A stretch of DNA of 64,000 nucleotides, taken from assembly GCF_023898315.1 (NCBI RefSeq), contig NC_064614.1, forward strand, positions 376,215,348-376,279,347, in the 5' to 3' direction. The notes beneath the pieces were generated by a model. The model was not told the origin of the DNA and searched no databases. It worked only from the letters and a program-made list of their open reading frames with translations. The DNA is from Schistocerca nitens. Lineage: Eukaryota; Arthropoda; Insecta; Orthoptera; Acrididae. Shown one piece after another: positions 34,968-45,978 of the stretch. Within the stretch, counting starts at the first letter, position 1, and each line of letters starts with the position of its first letter. Position numbers and translations under genes: made by a program.

Positions 34968-36388
34968 CACTCCCGGAAATGGAAAAAAGAACACATTGAC
35001 ACCGGTGTGTCAGACCCACCATACTTGCTCCGGACACTGCGAGAGCGCTGTACAAGCAATGATCACACGCACGGCACAGCGGACACACCAGGAACCGCGG
35101 TGTTGGCCGTCGAATGGCGCTAGCTGCGCAACATTTGTGCACCGCCGCCGTCAGTGTCAGCCAGTTTGCTGTGGCATACGGAGCTCCATCGCAGTCTTTA
35201 ACACTGGTAGCATGCCGCGACAGCGTGGACGTGAACCGTATGTGCAGTTGACGGACTTTGAGCGAGGGCGTACAGTGGGCATGCGGGAGGCCGGGTGGAC
35301 GTACCGCCAAATTGCTCAACACGTTGGGCGTGAGGTCTCCACAGTACATCGATGTTGTCGCCAGTGGTCGGCGGAAGGTGCACGTGCCCGTCGACCTGGG
35401 ACCGGACCGCAGCGACGCACGGATGCATGCCAAGACCGTAGGATCCTACGCAGTGCCGTAGGGGACCGCACCGCTACTTCCCAGCAAATTAGGGACACTG
35501 TTGCTCCTGGGGTATCGGCGAGGACCATTCGCAACCGTCTCCATGAAGCTGGGCTACGGTCCCGCACACCGTTAGGCCGTCTTCCGTTCACGCCCCAACA
35601 TCGTGCAGCCCGCCTCCAGTGGTGTCGCGACGGCGGGAATGGAGGGACGAATGAAGACGTGTCGTCTTCAGTGATGAGAGTCGCTTCTGCCTTGGTGCCA
35701 ATGATGGTCGTATGCGTGTTTGGCGCCGTGCAGGTGAGCGCCACAATCAGGACTGCATACGACCGAGGCACACAGGGCCAACACCCGGCATCATGGTGTG
35801 GGGAGCGATCTCCTACACTGGCCGTACACCACTGGTGATCGTCGAGGGGACACTGAATAGAGCACGGTACATCCAAACCCTCATCGAACCCATCGTTCTA
35901 CCATTCCTAGACCGGCAAGGGAACTTGCTGTTCCAACAGGACAATGCACGTCCGCATGTATCCCGTGCCACCCAACGTGCTCTAGAAGGTGTAAGTCAAC
36001 TACCCTGGCCAGCAAGATCTCCGGATCTGTCCCCCATTGAGCATGTTTGGGACTGGATGAAGCGTCGTCTCACGCGGTCTGCACGTCCAGCACGAACGCT
36101 GGTCCAACTGAGGCGCCAGGTGGAAATGGCATGGCAAGCCGTTCCACAGGACTACATCCAGCATCTCTACGATCGTCTCCATGGGAGAATAGCAGCCTGC
36201 ATTGCTGCGAAAGGTGGATATACACTGTACTAGTGCCGAGATTGTGCATGCTCTGTTGCCTGTGTCTATGTGCCTGTGGTTCTGTCAGTGTGATCATGTG
36301 ATGTATCTGACCCCAGGAATGTGTCAATAAAGTTTCCCCTTCCTGGGACAATGAATTCACAGTGTTCTTATTTCAATTTCCAGGAGTG
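34968..36388 (+). mobile_element. Tc1-like transposon copy A
   Basis: 1,421 bp, TA on both sides (34966-34967 and 36389-36390). Left end CACTCCCGGAAATGG, right end in reverse CACTCCTGGAAATTG, with AAGAACAC in both. A sister of copy B at 39899-41320, in the opposite orientation, inserted in the 3' non-coding region of the LTR element, so younger than that insertion. Confidence 0.95.
35212..36233 (+). pseudogene. Tc1-like transposase copy A, one-base deletion
   Basis: Same protein as the intact copy B (MPRQRGREPYVQLTDFERGR start). Length is 1,022 nt against 1,023 in copy B. The frame breaks near 35630, where copy B has CGACAGGCG and this copy has CGACGGCG, just before the first catalytic Asp. 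The downstream frame keeps FQQDNARPH and SPDLSPIEHVWDWMKRRL and the normal end GGYTLY. Confidence 0.95.
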
Positions 36389-36390
36389 TA

Positions 36391-38577
36391 TTTCCGTAAG
36401 AAAGTTAAGTGACCACCTGCACGCAATGCGTCGTGGGCACCCAGCTGTGTCAGACGCCTGGAGAAAAGGCATTAGTGTGTGCCTTTTCAGAGGCACACGT
36501 AGAAAAAAAAGGGAGGCCATTATCCTCGCTATTGACATTCCTTTGTAGAAAGCATCGTAAATACGACACCTTCAAACTTGAAAACATATGATTATACTGT
36601 GGAGCTCTTAATTTATGATATTTCCTAAAATGCCTAATGAAACGATGAGAAACATTTCACGGCTATTGTCTTGCTAGTTGAGAGAAATGCCATATCGCTT
36701 GCTTTATGTATTTATTTACTCAATTTTTTTAATATCTAGTTTCTAGCTGCGCTGCAGCATTGGTTAAAATAAAATTTATAGACGTACTAAAATAAATATT
36801 TTCTGTCTACAGATCGAGTAAATAATAATTTTTTTCAAAAAAATGAAGGAGCACAAAAATACATTTCCCCTCACAGGAATTGCATACAGAATTTTCTTTT
36901 CAAGTACTGGGTAATTTCTATTGTAGAATAAATTGTGATGCATCACTCTAGTGTTAAGATGTGACATAGGTATTTGACATGGCCATCTTTAGTGTAATAT
37001 TTTTTCTGATTGAGCTTTGTAATGTTTACATATAAGTTATTACATTTGCTGCTGCTGTTTGCCAGGCATAGTGTTACTGAATTTGACTTTGTATTACGCT
37101 GTTAAGCCAGTTTTACTACGCATTTATTTTTCTTGTTTGCTGCACAGTGCCCTATATTAGTTGTAATATTGCAATTGCTTTGCCAATTTGAATTTTTTGT
37201 CATTGATGTTTGTGTTAATTGTTTTGTGCTGCTGCATTGCCTCGTCCTTTAGTATATATATCTGAGCTCAGTAGATTTAAGTTAGCTTAAGATGTATTGG
37301 AAGAAATGCATTGAGAAGTTATACAAAAAAAGTACAGAAAGCAGGTATAGATAGGACTTTTTGGAAATAATGAAGAACGAAGGGAGATCTCCAAGAAGTA
37401 AAGAAAGTTTTGTTTGCAAGATACTGCAGTAATACAAACCCTGTCATTTCCCTTTCTGTTATTCGCTATGTGTTTGTGTACCCTTGTATATTTGTGTTCT
37501 TCCTGTCTTTATGTGTTTATCTGATGAGAGTTACATTGTAGAATTTTCTGATAATATGTTATTTACTTTGTAAAGATGTTTAGACATTATTTATTCTGTT
37601 CTGTTTTAATGCTCATTTGTGAAGTTGATGTTTCAATAATTATTCTTATCTTTTATATATTTACTTATGTCATAATTCCTGTAACACTGATGTATATGTC
37701 TAGTTCTATTCTTTTGTAAAGCCTGTTTTACTACAAATGTTATCTGTATTGTTATGTTCTTTAATGATGTACTTTGTACCTTTGTTATTGTATTCTCATG
37801 TTATAAAATTGTAATTGACACCAGTTCATCATATTATTAACTTGTAAGTTACATTTCACTGCACACATTTCTGTTGGTCATAGTATATGGACAATATGTG
37901 AGAAGTAGGGACTGTTAGTGTTTGCACGTGTGTTAATAATTCAGCAAGGGACTGGATAACAGCATTGCTGGTTCTGAGGACAATTTCAAAAACTTTGTGA
38001 GTGCACAAGTGGTGGTTATGGACTTGCTATATTCTCCGCAAGACTCTTCGATGGTGATTGTGCACCTGTACAGTTGCAACAGATGGCTGCTGGCCGTCTC
38101 TACAAGGACTACAGTGGGTCTGCATCTTTGATGGCCCACCATTACCATTATTTCTACAAGGACTGCAGTGGGTCTGCACCTCTGGTGGCCCACCAATACC
38201 ATACTCTCTACCAGGACTACAGTGGGTCTGCTCTGAGATGACCTACCTACCAATATTCTTCAAAACTTCGACTGACTCTGCTGTGGGTTTGCTCTGTTGT
38301 GGCCCATTACCTGTCTGCATGTCAAGAGTCAGCACAGTCTTTCCGTTACTTCCATGTGCATTGTCTTTTACTGCTCAGACTTTGAGAAAAGAAACGGCAG
38401 TTTTACTGTGACGAATGATCAGGACTGTCTTTATGGACTGTGAGAATATTTTAGCTTTTGACCAACATTGTATTAATAAGTGTGTGCATTTGATATCTTT
38501 CTTACTACAATTATGAAAAAATTTTTTAATTCTATATTGGCCAGTGCCCAAAACAATTTGTAAAATTTTTTGTGGGG
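36391..38577 (+). other. 3' non-coding region of the gag-only element, second part
   Basis: T-rich sequence without a coding pattern, apart from the minisatellite at 38097-38320. Together with 33247-34965 it makes about 3.9 kb, nearly the same length as the region after pol in the 48-kb element. Confidence 0.6.
38097..38320 (+). repeat. 54-bp minisatellite, about four units
   Basis: Units start with TACAAGGACT at 38101 and 38155 and TACCAGGACT at 38209, exactly 54 bp apart, followed by a degenerate fourth unit (GACTCTGCTGTGGG at about 38271). Each has CAGTGGGTCTGC and most have TGGCCCACCA. The minus strand is open through it and would encode 18-residue repeats, probably by chance since 54 is a multiple of three. 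Confidence 0.9.
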
Positions 38578-38590
38578 AACATGGGGGCTA
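38578..38590 (+). promoter_or_regulatory. Polypurine-tract-like stretch before 3' LTR
   Basis: AACATGGGGGCTA directly before the LTR start, the place where plus-strand DNA synthesis is primed in LTR retrotransposons. The purine run is short, so this is tentative. Confidence 0.5.
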
Positions 38591-39144
38591 TGTAAGTAGG
38601 CTGTTTATGTTTTCTTATTGGCAACATTACGCAGCGCTCTGTATGAAAATCACTGGCTGTGCTGTGTGCAGTCTGTGGCTAGTTTGCATTGTTGTCTGCC
38701 ATTGTGGTGTTGGGCAGCGGCAGCTGGATGTTAACAGCGCGTAGCGTTGCGCAGTTGGAGGTGAGCCGCCAGCAGTGGTGGATGTGGGGAGAGAGATGGC
38801 GGAGTTTTGAAATTTGTAAGACTGGATGTCAATTATGACTATTAAGGTAAATACATTGTTTGTTCTCTATCAAAATCTTTCATTTGCTAACTACGCGTAT
38901 CAGTAGTTAGTGCCTTCAGTAGTTTGAATCTTTTATTTAGCTGGCAGTAATGTTGCTCGCTGTATTGCAGTAGTTCGAGTAACGAAGATTTTTTGTGAGG
39001 TAAGTGATTTGTGAAAGGTATAGGTTAATGTTAGTCAGGGCCATTCTTTTGTAGGGATTATTGAAAGTCGGATTGCGTTGCGCTAAAAATATTGTGTGTC
39101 AGTTTAAGCATAGTCATGTATAATTGTTGAAAGGGGACGTTTCA
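38591..39144 (+). repeat. 3' LTR of the gag-only element
   Basis: TGTAAGTAGG to GGGGACGTTTCA, 554 bp, pairs with the 5' LTR. Differences by eye at about 15 positions, including three clustered at 38949-38953. Confidence 0.96.
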
Positions 39145-39148
39145 ACTT

Positions 39149-39832
39149 AACTACATTTTCTTACAAAACATGAATTAATTACCCTATGTATATACCTTTC
39201 AGTTACAATTAATTTACTCCGAAACACGCCTATCCTCACGCGACTGCCTGTTTTCAGTTTAACAGAGCATTAGTACGCTATCATCAGACCTCTTAAGATA
39301 GATTAATGCTTAAAACTCAGTTCGTACATAATAATATAAAAATATGACATACAATAATTAGGTAACTCTATTCTTTAACGATGTTAGGCTTATTAAAGAC
39401 GGACTGGTTTTCATATTTTATATGTAAGTAATTAGATAACTGTAACTAGCTATTTTGAGGTGTCGATGCGGGAGGCGCAGCACTGGAAGAGATGACGCCA
39501 AACAGAAGAGGCTTATACCCGGCAACAATGAAAGTATGCTGTTCTAGAAAGGATAGTTGCTGTCAACTTTTTATCTGGTCCTCCGACACAGCGCTTGGAT
39601 GAAAATATTAGGATACATATATTCTCGTTCTGTGCATACGAATGCTCAGTCCATAGATATTTACACTCTATGCTCGCTGCCCCAGACCACATCCGCCTCG
39701 CTTAAGCAGAGATATCATTTGAGGTGCGACACGACAGTCGATGGTTGTCTCATATATAACATTTAAAAACATCAAGTTTAAAAAGCAAGAAATAAAACAA
39801 ATTAAAAAGTAAATAAACAACATGCAAACCTC

Positions 39833-39835
<3 letters not shown>
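39149..39835. other. Unassigned sequence
   Basis: AT-rich flank between the LTR element and the TA microsatellite. Nothing recognised. Confidence 0.35.

Positions 39836-39898
<63 letters not shown>
39836..39898. repeat. (TA)n microsatellite, left of Tc1 copy B
   Basis: About 31 TA units. Continues on the other side of the transposon (41321-41366), so the transposon split one microsatellite, or the repeat expanded from its TA target duplication. Confidence 0.95.
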
Positions 39899-39901
<3 letters not shown>

Positions 39902-41318
39902 TCCTGGAAATTGAAATAAGAACACCGTGAATTCATTGTCCCAGGAAGGGGAAACTTTATTGACACATTCCTGGGGTCAGATACATCACATGATCACACT
40001 GACAGAACCACAGGCACATAGACACAGGCAACAGAGCATGCACAATGTCGGCACTAGTACAGTGTATATCCACCTTTCGCAGCAATGCAGGCTGCTATTC
40101 TCCCATGGAGACGATCGTAGAGATGCTGGATGTAGTCCTGTGGAACGGCTTGCCATGCCATTTCCACCTGGCACCTCAGTTGGACCAGCGCTCGTGCTGG
40201 ACGTGCAGACCGCGTGAGACGACGCTTCATCCAGTCCCAAACATGCTCAATGGGGGACAGATCCGGAGATCTTGCTGGCCAGGGTAGTTCACTTACACCT
40301 TCTAGAGCACGTTGGGTGGCACGGGATAAATGCGGACGTGCATTGTCCTGTTGGAACAGCAAGTTCCCTTGCCGGTCTAGGAATGGTAGAACGATGGGTT
40401 CGATGACGGTTTGGATGTACCGTGCTCTATTCAGTGTGCCCTCGACGATCACCAGTGGTGTACGGCCAGTGTAGGAGATCGCTCCCCACACCATGATGCC
40501 GGGTGTTGGCCCTGTGTGCCTCGGTCGTATGCAGTCCTGATTGTGGCGCTCACCTGCACGGCGCCAAACACGCATACGACCATCATTGGCACCAAGGCAG
40601 AAGCGACTCTCATCGCTGAAGACGACACGTCTCCATTCGTCCCTCCATTCACGCCTGTCGCGACACCACTGGAGGCGGGCTGCACGATGTTGGGGCGTGA
40701 GCGGAACACGGCCTAACGGTGTGCGGGACCGTAGCCCAGCTTCATGGAGACGGTTGCGAATGGTCCTCGCCGATACCCCAGGAGCAACAGTGTCCCTAAT
40801 TTGCTGGGAAGTGGCAGTGGTGTCCCCTGCGGCACTGCGTAGGATCCTACGGTCTTGGCGTGCATCCGTGCGTCGCTGCGGTCCGGTCCCAGGTCGACGG
40901 GCACGTGCACCTTCCGCCGACCACTGGCGACAACATCGATGTACTGTGGAGACCTCACGCCCCACGTGTTGAGCAATTCGGCGGTACGTCCACCCGGCCT
41001 CCCGCTTGCCCACTATACGCCCTCGCTCAAAGTCCGTCAACTGCACATACGGTTCACGTCCACGCTGTCGCGGCATGCTACCAGTGTTAAAGACTGCGAT
41101 GGAGCTCCGTATGCCACGGCAAACTGGCTGACACTGACGGCGGCGGTGCACAAATGCTGCGCAGCTAGCGCCATTCGACGGCCAACACCGCGGTTCCTGG
41201 TGTGTCCGCTGTGCCGTGCGTGTGATCATTGCTTGTACAGCCCTCTCGCAGTGTCCGGAGCAAGTATGGTGGGTCTGACACACCGGTGTCAATGTGTTCT
41301 TTTTTCCCTTTTCCAGGA

Positions 41319-41320
<2 letters not shown>
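39899..41320 (-). mobile_element. Tc1-like transposon copy B, coding-intact
   Basis: 1,422 bp with terminal inverted repeats CACTCCTGGAAATTG (left) and ACTCCTGGAAAAGGG (right, in reverse), each followed by AAGAACAC. Inserted in a TA microsatellite. One terminal base seems lost at the right end. Orientation is opposite to copy A. Confidence 0.95.
40054..41076 (-). CDS. Tc1-like transposase, full length (340 aa)
   Basis: Cut-and-paste transposase acting in the nucleus on the element's inverted repeats. I chose the Met at 41076 (MPRQRGREPYVQLTDFERGR). The frame is open 72 codons further up to 41292, but that part covers the untranslated and terminal-repeat region. Residues about 10-60 form the first helix-turn-helix (GRIVGKREAGWTYRRIAQHV), and about 70-135 the second, with PLTPQHRAARLQWC. 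Catalytic residues: D155 (VVFSDESRF), D244 (FQQDNARPH), E277 (SPDLSPIEHVWD). 32 residues lie between D244 and E277, two fewer than the usual Tc1 spacing of 34. 340 residues is the normal family length. No stop or frameshift, so it may be active or recently so. Confidence 0.95.
   Translation of the reverse strand: MPRQRGREPYVQLTDFERGRIVGKREAGWTYRRIAQHVGREVSTVHRCCRQWSAEGARARRPGTGPQRRTDARQDRRILRSAAGDTTATSQQIRDTVAPGVSARTIRNRLHEAGLRSRTPLGRVPLTPQHRAARLQWCRDRREWRDEWRRVVFSDESRFCLGANDGRMRVWRRAGERHNQDCIRPRHTGPTPGIMVWGAISYTGRTPLVIVEGTLNRARYIQTVIEPIVLPFLDRQGNLLFQQDNARPHLSRATQRALEGVSELPWPARSPDLSPIEHVWDWMKRRLTRSARPARALVQLRCQVEMAWQAVPQDYIQHLYDRLHGRIAACIAAKGGYTLY

Positions 41321-41394
<74 letters not shown>
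41321..41394. repeat. (TA)n(TG)n microsatellite
   Basis: About 23 AT units followed by about 14 TG units, immediately right of Tc1 copy B. Confidence 0.95.
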
Positions 41395-41397
<3 letters not shown>

Positions 41398-43326
41398 TCT
41401 TCGTAATATCTATGGGGTGAGCATTCGTATGCGAAAGACGAGAAATCTGTCCACAAGATCTCCTGCAGCTTCAGTCACGTGGCTTTGAGACGAAGCATTT
41501 TTGCCCGTATTTTGAGTGTTATAACTTTCTGCTGTAGATACATCACCTTCAGAAGGGCCGTGAAACTAGTATACGTGTTTTATAGAACTCTCGACACACC
41601 TAATATGCAACTGGCGTTGGCTTAAAGTTGAGAAGAACAATGCTTTTTCGCCACAGTATCGTAGTTCAGATTCCATTTCGCATAAGCTTTTTTCGGTAAC
41701 GGGATAAGAAGTGACAGACAACAATATTTTTTTACGTTTTCTATTGCACTTTTTAACATTGTAGAATCTCTATACTAATTGATTACGCTACAATGACACT
41801 ATAGACGCCGCCGAAGTTTCACGAAAAAACAACGCATTTGGAACCATAAAATTGTTATAAATATTTGCACCACATGCTTGCTCATTATTATTTTCAGTTT
41901 TTCTTTATTTACGCTTCTGCTATTTACAGGCGAGTAAAGTATCTGTAGTACTTTTTTGCCCTCTCAAAGAAAAGCAAAACTATGAACTAGGCACAAAAAA
42001 TAAAAAATACAAAATCAGTACTCGAATTTTGGAGTAATAAAAGAGTGACAGCCATCCATTTCTGTTAGGTCTTCTGTTGCACTGATTCGTATTGTCGAAT
42101 CTGTTCTAGTTAATTACATTACGGTGGATCTTTGTAGGAAATAGTCTCATGCAAAATACTTAGATATACACAAGGGTTTCAGGACCTGCAAATAGTGGAG
42201 GACAGTTATTTACAATTTTTACCTATGTACGAACGTAGCATCACTATGTAAACACTGATTAGCAGTTTACTTAAACTAATTTATGTAGTACTTGTCTCAC
42301 GAACACATTGCCAAACAACCACAGAGATTATGTCTACACGACAAGATTTTATAATATCGTGCCTCGACATTTTTCTACGTGTTAAGTGCCTCATATCAAA
42401 ACGACATTTACAATTATGCATTTATTGTATAAACGTACAAAAGTTAACTGACCCTTTCACATACTTCTCTTCGTAGCAACTACTATACAGCACCACTGCT
42501 ATTACTAAAACTCAAACGTACAGAAACATACACAAAACAAGGCGAATACGTGTAATGTTCAAGTTTCACTATTACTGCAGACTGTAGAGCAGCAGCAGCG
42601 TCCCAAAACCACGTGACTAGCACGGTTTGATGTTGAGAACATGAATGGTAGACTATGCTCACTCCATAGGTATTCATACAGCGAACAGTGACGGTGGCTC
42701 TCAATTGGTTCTCAGCAGGCTTGGAAGAAGGAGGACGGAGGTAGGCCAGGGTGTGGCGTGTTTGCTGAGTTGGCTGGGCGGCGCCGCCCGTGGTGCGTCC
42801 AGAACCCGTTCTGCGCCGATGCGTGTGGGCCACGTTTTGGGTACGCGAGGGACGCTACATTGTCCGGCCTTGGATTACTTGCACCTTCCCAGTGGAGCTT
42901 CTAGTCGTCTTCCTCCGTGGCTTCTTACTGTCAACTGTGCCTTCCTAATGCCTGTGTCCATTACGGCCGCTGCACGGTTTTGGCCTGTGTATTTGAACAT
43001 CGCAACAAACTCTGATTATATTTCAAGCGACTATTTCTAGTTCTTCCAGATTGACTTTTTGACATGAAGCACCTGAGTACAAATAATAGTTCCGCCAAAT
43101 GCACTGCCATTTTATATGGACTCTAAGCGATGCTACCGCTATCTGTGTACGTGCATATCGCTATCCCGTGACTTTTGTTCCTTCAGTGTATATAAAGCCA
43201 TCTGAAGAGCAATATACAGTATAATGTCAAAACCGGTAACAGCGTTTTTAAATAAAACTCCGAAAACCAAATTGTTGCAGTTTGTTGCTGAGTGCTATCA
43301 ATACTCTGTTCACATAACAGCCAGGG
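41395..43326. other. Unassigned sequence
   Basis: Mostly AT-rich. A GC-richer block at 42640-43000 is open on both strands (42645-43040 plus, 42833-42483 minus) but has no motif that I recognise. A TGTCAAAACCGGTAACAG stretch near 43225 recalls the arms of the 17.9-kb palindrome. Confidence 0.35.
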
Positions 43327-43338
43327 TTCTCTAATAGC

Positions 43339-43541
43339 GTCGGCCGTGGTGGTCTCGCGGTTCTAGGCGCTCAGTCCGGAGCCGCGCGACCGCTACGGCC
43401 GCTGGTTCGAATCCTGCCTCGGGCGTGGATGTGTGTGATGTCCTTAGATTAGTTAGGTTTAAGTAGTTCTAAGTTCTAGGGGACTGATGACCTCAGATGT
43501 TAAGTCCCATACTGCTCAGAGCCATTTGAACCATTTTTTTT
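43339..43541 (+). mobile_element. tRNA-derived SINE
   Basis: Same family as at 0.86, 18.27 and 62.03 kb. Head CGGCCGTGGTGGTCTCGCGG, B box TGGTTCGAATCC, tail GCCATTTGAACCATTTTTT. 12-bp target duplication TTCTCTAATAGC at 43327-43338 and 43542-43553. Confidence 0.95.
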
Positions 43542-43553
43542 TTCTCTAATAGC

Positions 43554-45348
43554 ATCATTATTTGACAAAATAACACAGATATCATTTGATTACAAAATTA
43601 GTGGTAAACATATGTGGCACGTAATATTTAGAGGTAATACTAAAAAGCAAAAGAAAGTAAAAGGGACACTTAAAATTAGTAAAACTTATGGCAAATGAAA
43701 GAAATAGTTTTATTGAATGGCTTTTCTGAAAATGTGCAGACGAGACGCTAGTTAAAACTATTCTTAGAGAACTGCTCCAACGTTTCGAATTATTGCCAAT
43801 TACGCAAGATTGCGAATACTCAAAAAATTCACACACAGTCTAAGCTTGTCGGTAAAGCCCATGCGCAAGTGTAAGTGTTGCTCGGGAAACGTAAATCGAA
43901 ATCTTTCAAAGAATTGCGACGGTAGTCTAGCAAAATCGTGTTCGGTAAATTTAGACTACTACGGGGAGATGTTAGTGTAGTTCTGCTGCCATCAATGTAT
44001 ATATAGCGTAGAGATAGTGAGGATATATGAGATTAGGGTGCATGGGGAGGTACAAAAATAGTAGAGGAAGACGAGTGCTTATCTATAGTAAGCAGGTTCA
44101 AATGGATACAGACTGTAGTAGTTATGCATTGATGAATGGGCTTGCAAAAGATAAACTACGGACTCGACGTTACTGATTTCTCCACCTGCCCTTGGATTTA
44201 AGCTCTACGTGCACAGCAACATGCAAGCTATTAATATAACTACGAAAGTTTGGTTGCTCTTAAACTCAACAACATTCTAAAACTAGCTTATTGTTTGACA
44301 TGGTCAAAATGGGCAGATGTGACCTTTAGTACTAAAGCTGTAGATTTAGAAAAATCCTTGATAGTCAGTACTGCAGTTTGTTTTATTTGATAACTAATTT
44401 CAGCTTATACACAAGTCATTTTCAGATCAAAACAGTACACACTGATCTATGTACAATTGCCAAACAGTGGGATACATCGACATAATTTGCGTGAGTGGAA
44501 TCGTTTGTATGAATGTGTAGTGACCGAAAGAAAAGACACGACGCATTCATATAACTGATTCGCTAGCTGGGCCTCCGTCAGTGTGGATGCACAAATACGT
44601 CCGACCTCCTGTGTGCGAGCTAACATCCCTGAGATGTTCGGGTTCAAATGCGCTTCCTCTTCGTCGAAATTTCTTAGCTCAAACTCGTCTAGCGGTTGAA
44701 CCGCACGTGTCGCATTACACGCCCTAAATTAGGCACTTGTGACCCTTTGGTTAAATTGTCTGGCTGATGGCAAGTTCGTGAAATAGAAAGTTAATATAAC
44801 ATATAATAACAATAATAATAATATCGGGAACTAAATTAACGACCCATAAATGATGTAGGCCACACAGTTGCGATTTGGTTACAATAATGTTTATTCGGGG
44901 AGCAAACTAATAGTGAAAGTGTTCGTATTTAGGGTTACTGTTGCACTCGAGCGCATATCCATTTGACACAGTGCGATCATTTCCAATCTCATCGCGAAAC
45001 ATAATATTCCACATCGTCATTTACACGGAAGGTTAGAGTTGACTCCAGACGCGCGGTTGCTCACCGTAATGAGACTAAGTCCCGCGATACCACACAAAGA
45101 GAAATTTTATAGGTCGTTTCACTTCCTACCTGCCTAAGATCGACCGTCCACTTTCGCGACTCCACCAGCACTGTACCATTTGGCGTCTGCACCAGCATTT
45201 CCTCTGCCCGTCCCCAGCCTCGTTTCCGGCGTGCCGAACATCCTCGCTCAACTGACTAGGGCAATTCCCTTTCCTGAAGCCGTCCATCTGATTGGCTACA
45301 GCTTATTCTACATTACTTTACATTTTAACATATTTAAATAATCAAAGC
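43554..45348. other. Unassigned sequence
   Basis: No coding pattern recognised. 45000-45260 is more GC-rich and could be part of an old LTR or other repeat, but nothing fixes its identity. Confidence 0.35.
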
Positions 45349-45360
45349 TTGACCACTTTC

Positions 45361-45561
45361 GCCGCGCGGGATTAGCTGAGCCGTCTAAGGCGCTGCAGTC
45401 ATGGACTGTGCGACTCGTCCCAGCGGAGGTTCGGGTCCTCCCTTGGGCATGGGTGTGTGTGTTTGTCCTTAGGATAATTTAGGTTAAGTAGTGTGTAAGC
45501 TTAGGGACTAATGACCTTAGCAGTTAAGTCCCATAAGATTTCACACACATTTGAACATTTT
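45361..45561 (+). mobile_element. tRNA-derived SINE (third family)
   Basis: Head GCCGCGCGGGATTAGCTGAG with a Leu/Ser-like A box, B box GGTTCGGGTCC, body GGGTGTGTGTGTTTGTCC, tail CACACACATTTGAACATTTT. 12-bp target duplication TTGACCACTTTC at 45349-45360 and 45562-45573. Confidence 0.95.
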
Positions 45562-45573
45562 TTGACCACTTTC

Positions 45574-45974
45574 ACGTTCTAAATAGAGTAACAATAACGT
45601 CCATTACATATTAAACGTTAAATTCTTTTACTTAAAACCAATACAATTTCCTTTTTAACTTTGAATGTCATGACAAGTAGCCTTGCACCAATCGGCTTTC
45701 TGATAAATAAGTAAACAACAAAAGTCACTATTATGCACTAAACTTTATAGCAAATGTTCTATTACCTAATGATTCAATAAGGTTGAATGTGTATTGTGTG
45801 GAGGAAATGGTGATCTGATGCTTAACTGCAAATACTGATAATTTAAATTTACTATATCCTTTAAACAAATAAAGTTACAGAGTTGATATTTACAACGTTT
45901 GTCATTTTAATGATGCGCTTCTATATGAAATGTCGATCGTTAAGATCGACCAGAGCGTTCAGATTTTAGCATTC
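45574..45974. other. AT-rich flank
   Basis: Nothing recognised between SINE and solo LTR. Confidence 0.35.
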
Positions 45975-45978
45975 AGGT

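Larger units (their letters stand above)
29891..39144 (+). mobile_element. Gag-only Ty3/gypsy LTR retrotransposon
   Basis: Complete element of 9,254 bp with 5' and 3' LTRs and a 4-bp target duplication ACTT (29887-29890 and 39145-39148). Without the Tc1 copy inside it (34968-36388) it is about 7.8 kb. Contents in order: LTR, primer site, leader, gag, a 43-codon tail of pol, a 3.9-kb non-coding region with a 54-bp minisatellite, a purine-rich stretch, LTR. Protease, RT, RNase H and nearly all integrase are gone. The LTRs differ at about 15 sites in 555, so the insertion is older than the one at 48 kb. Confidence 0.95.

Noticed and set aside
38097..38320. CRISPR-like array
   Set aside because: The 54-bp units are contiguous, with no unique spacers, in a eukaryotic retrotransposon.
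41077..41292. 72-codon N-terminal extension of the Tc1 transposase
   Set aside because: It covers the untranslated region near the terminal repeat; the conserved protein starts at MPRQRGREPY, and 340 residues is the usual family length.
40855..41406. 183-codon plus-strand frame ending in an Ile-Tyr and Val-Cys repeat
   Set aside because: Antisense of the Tc1 transposase running on into the TA/TG microsatellite.
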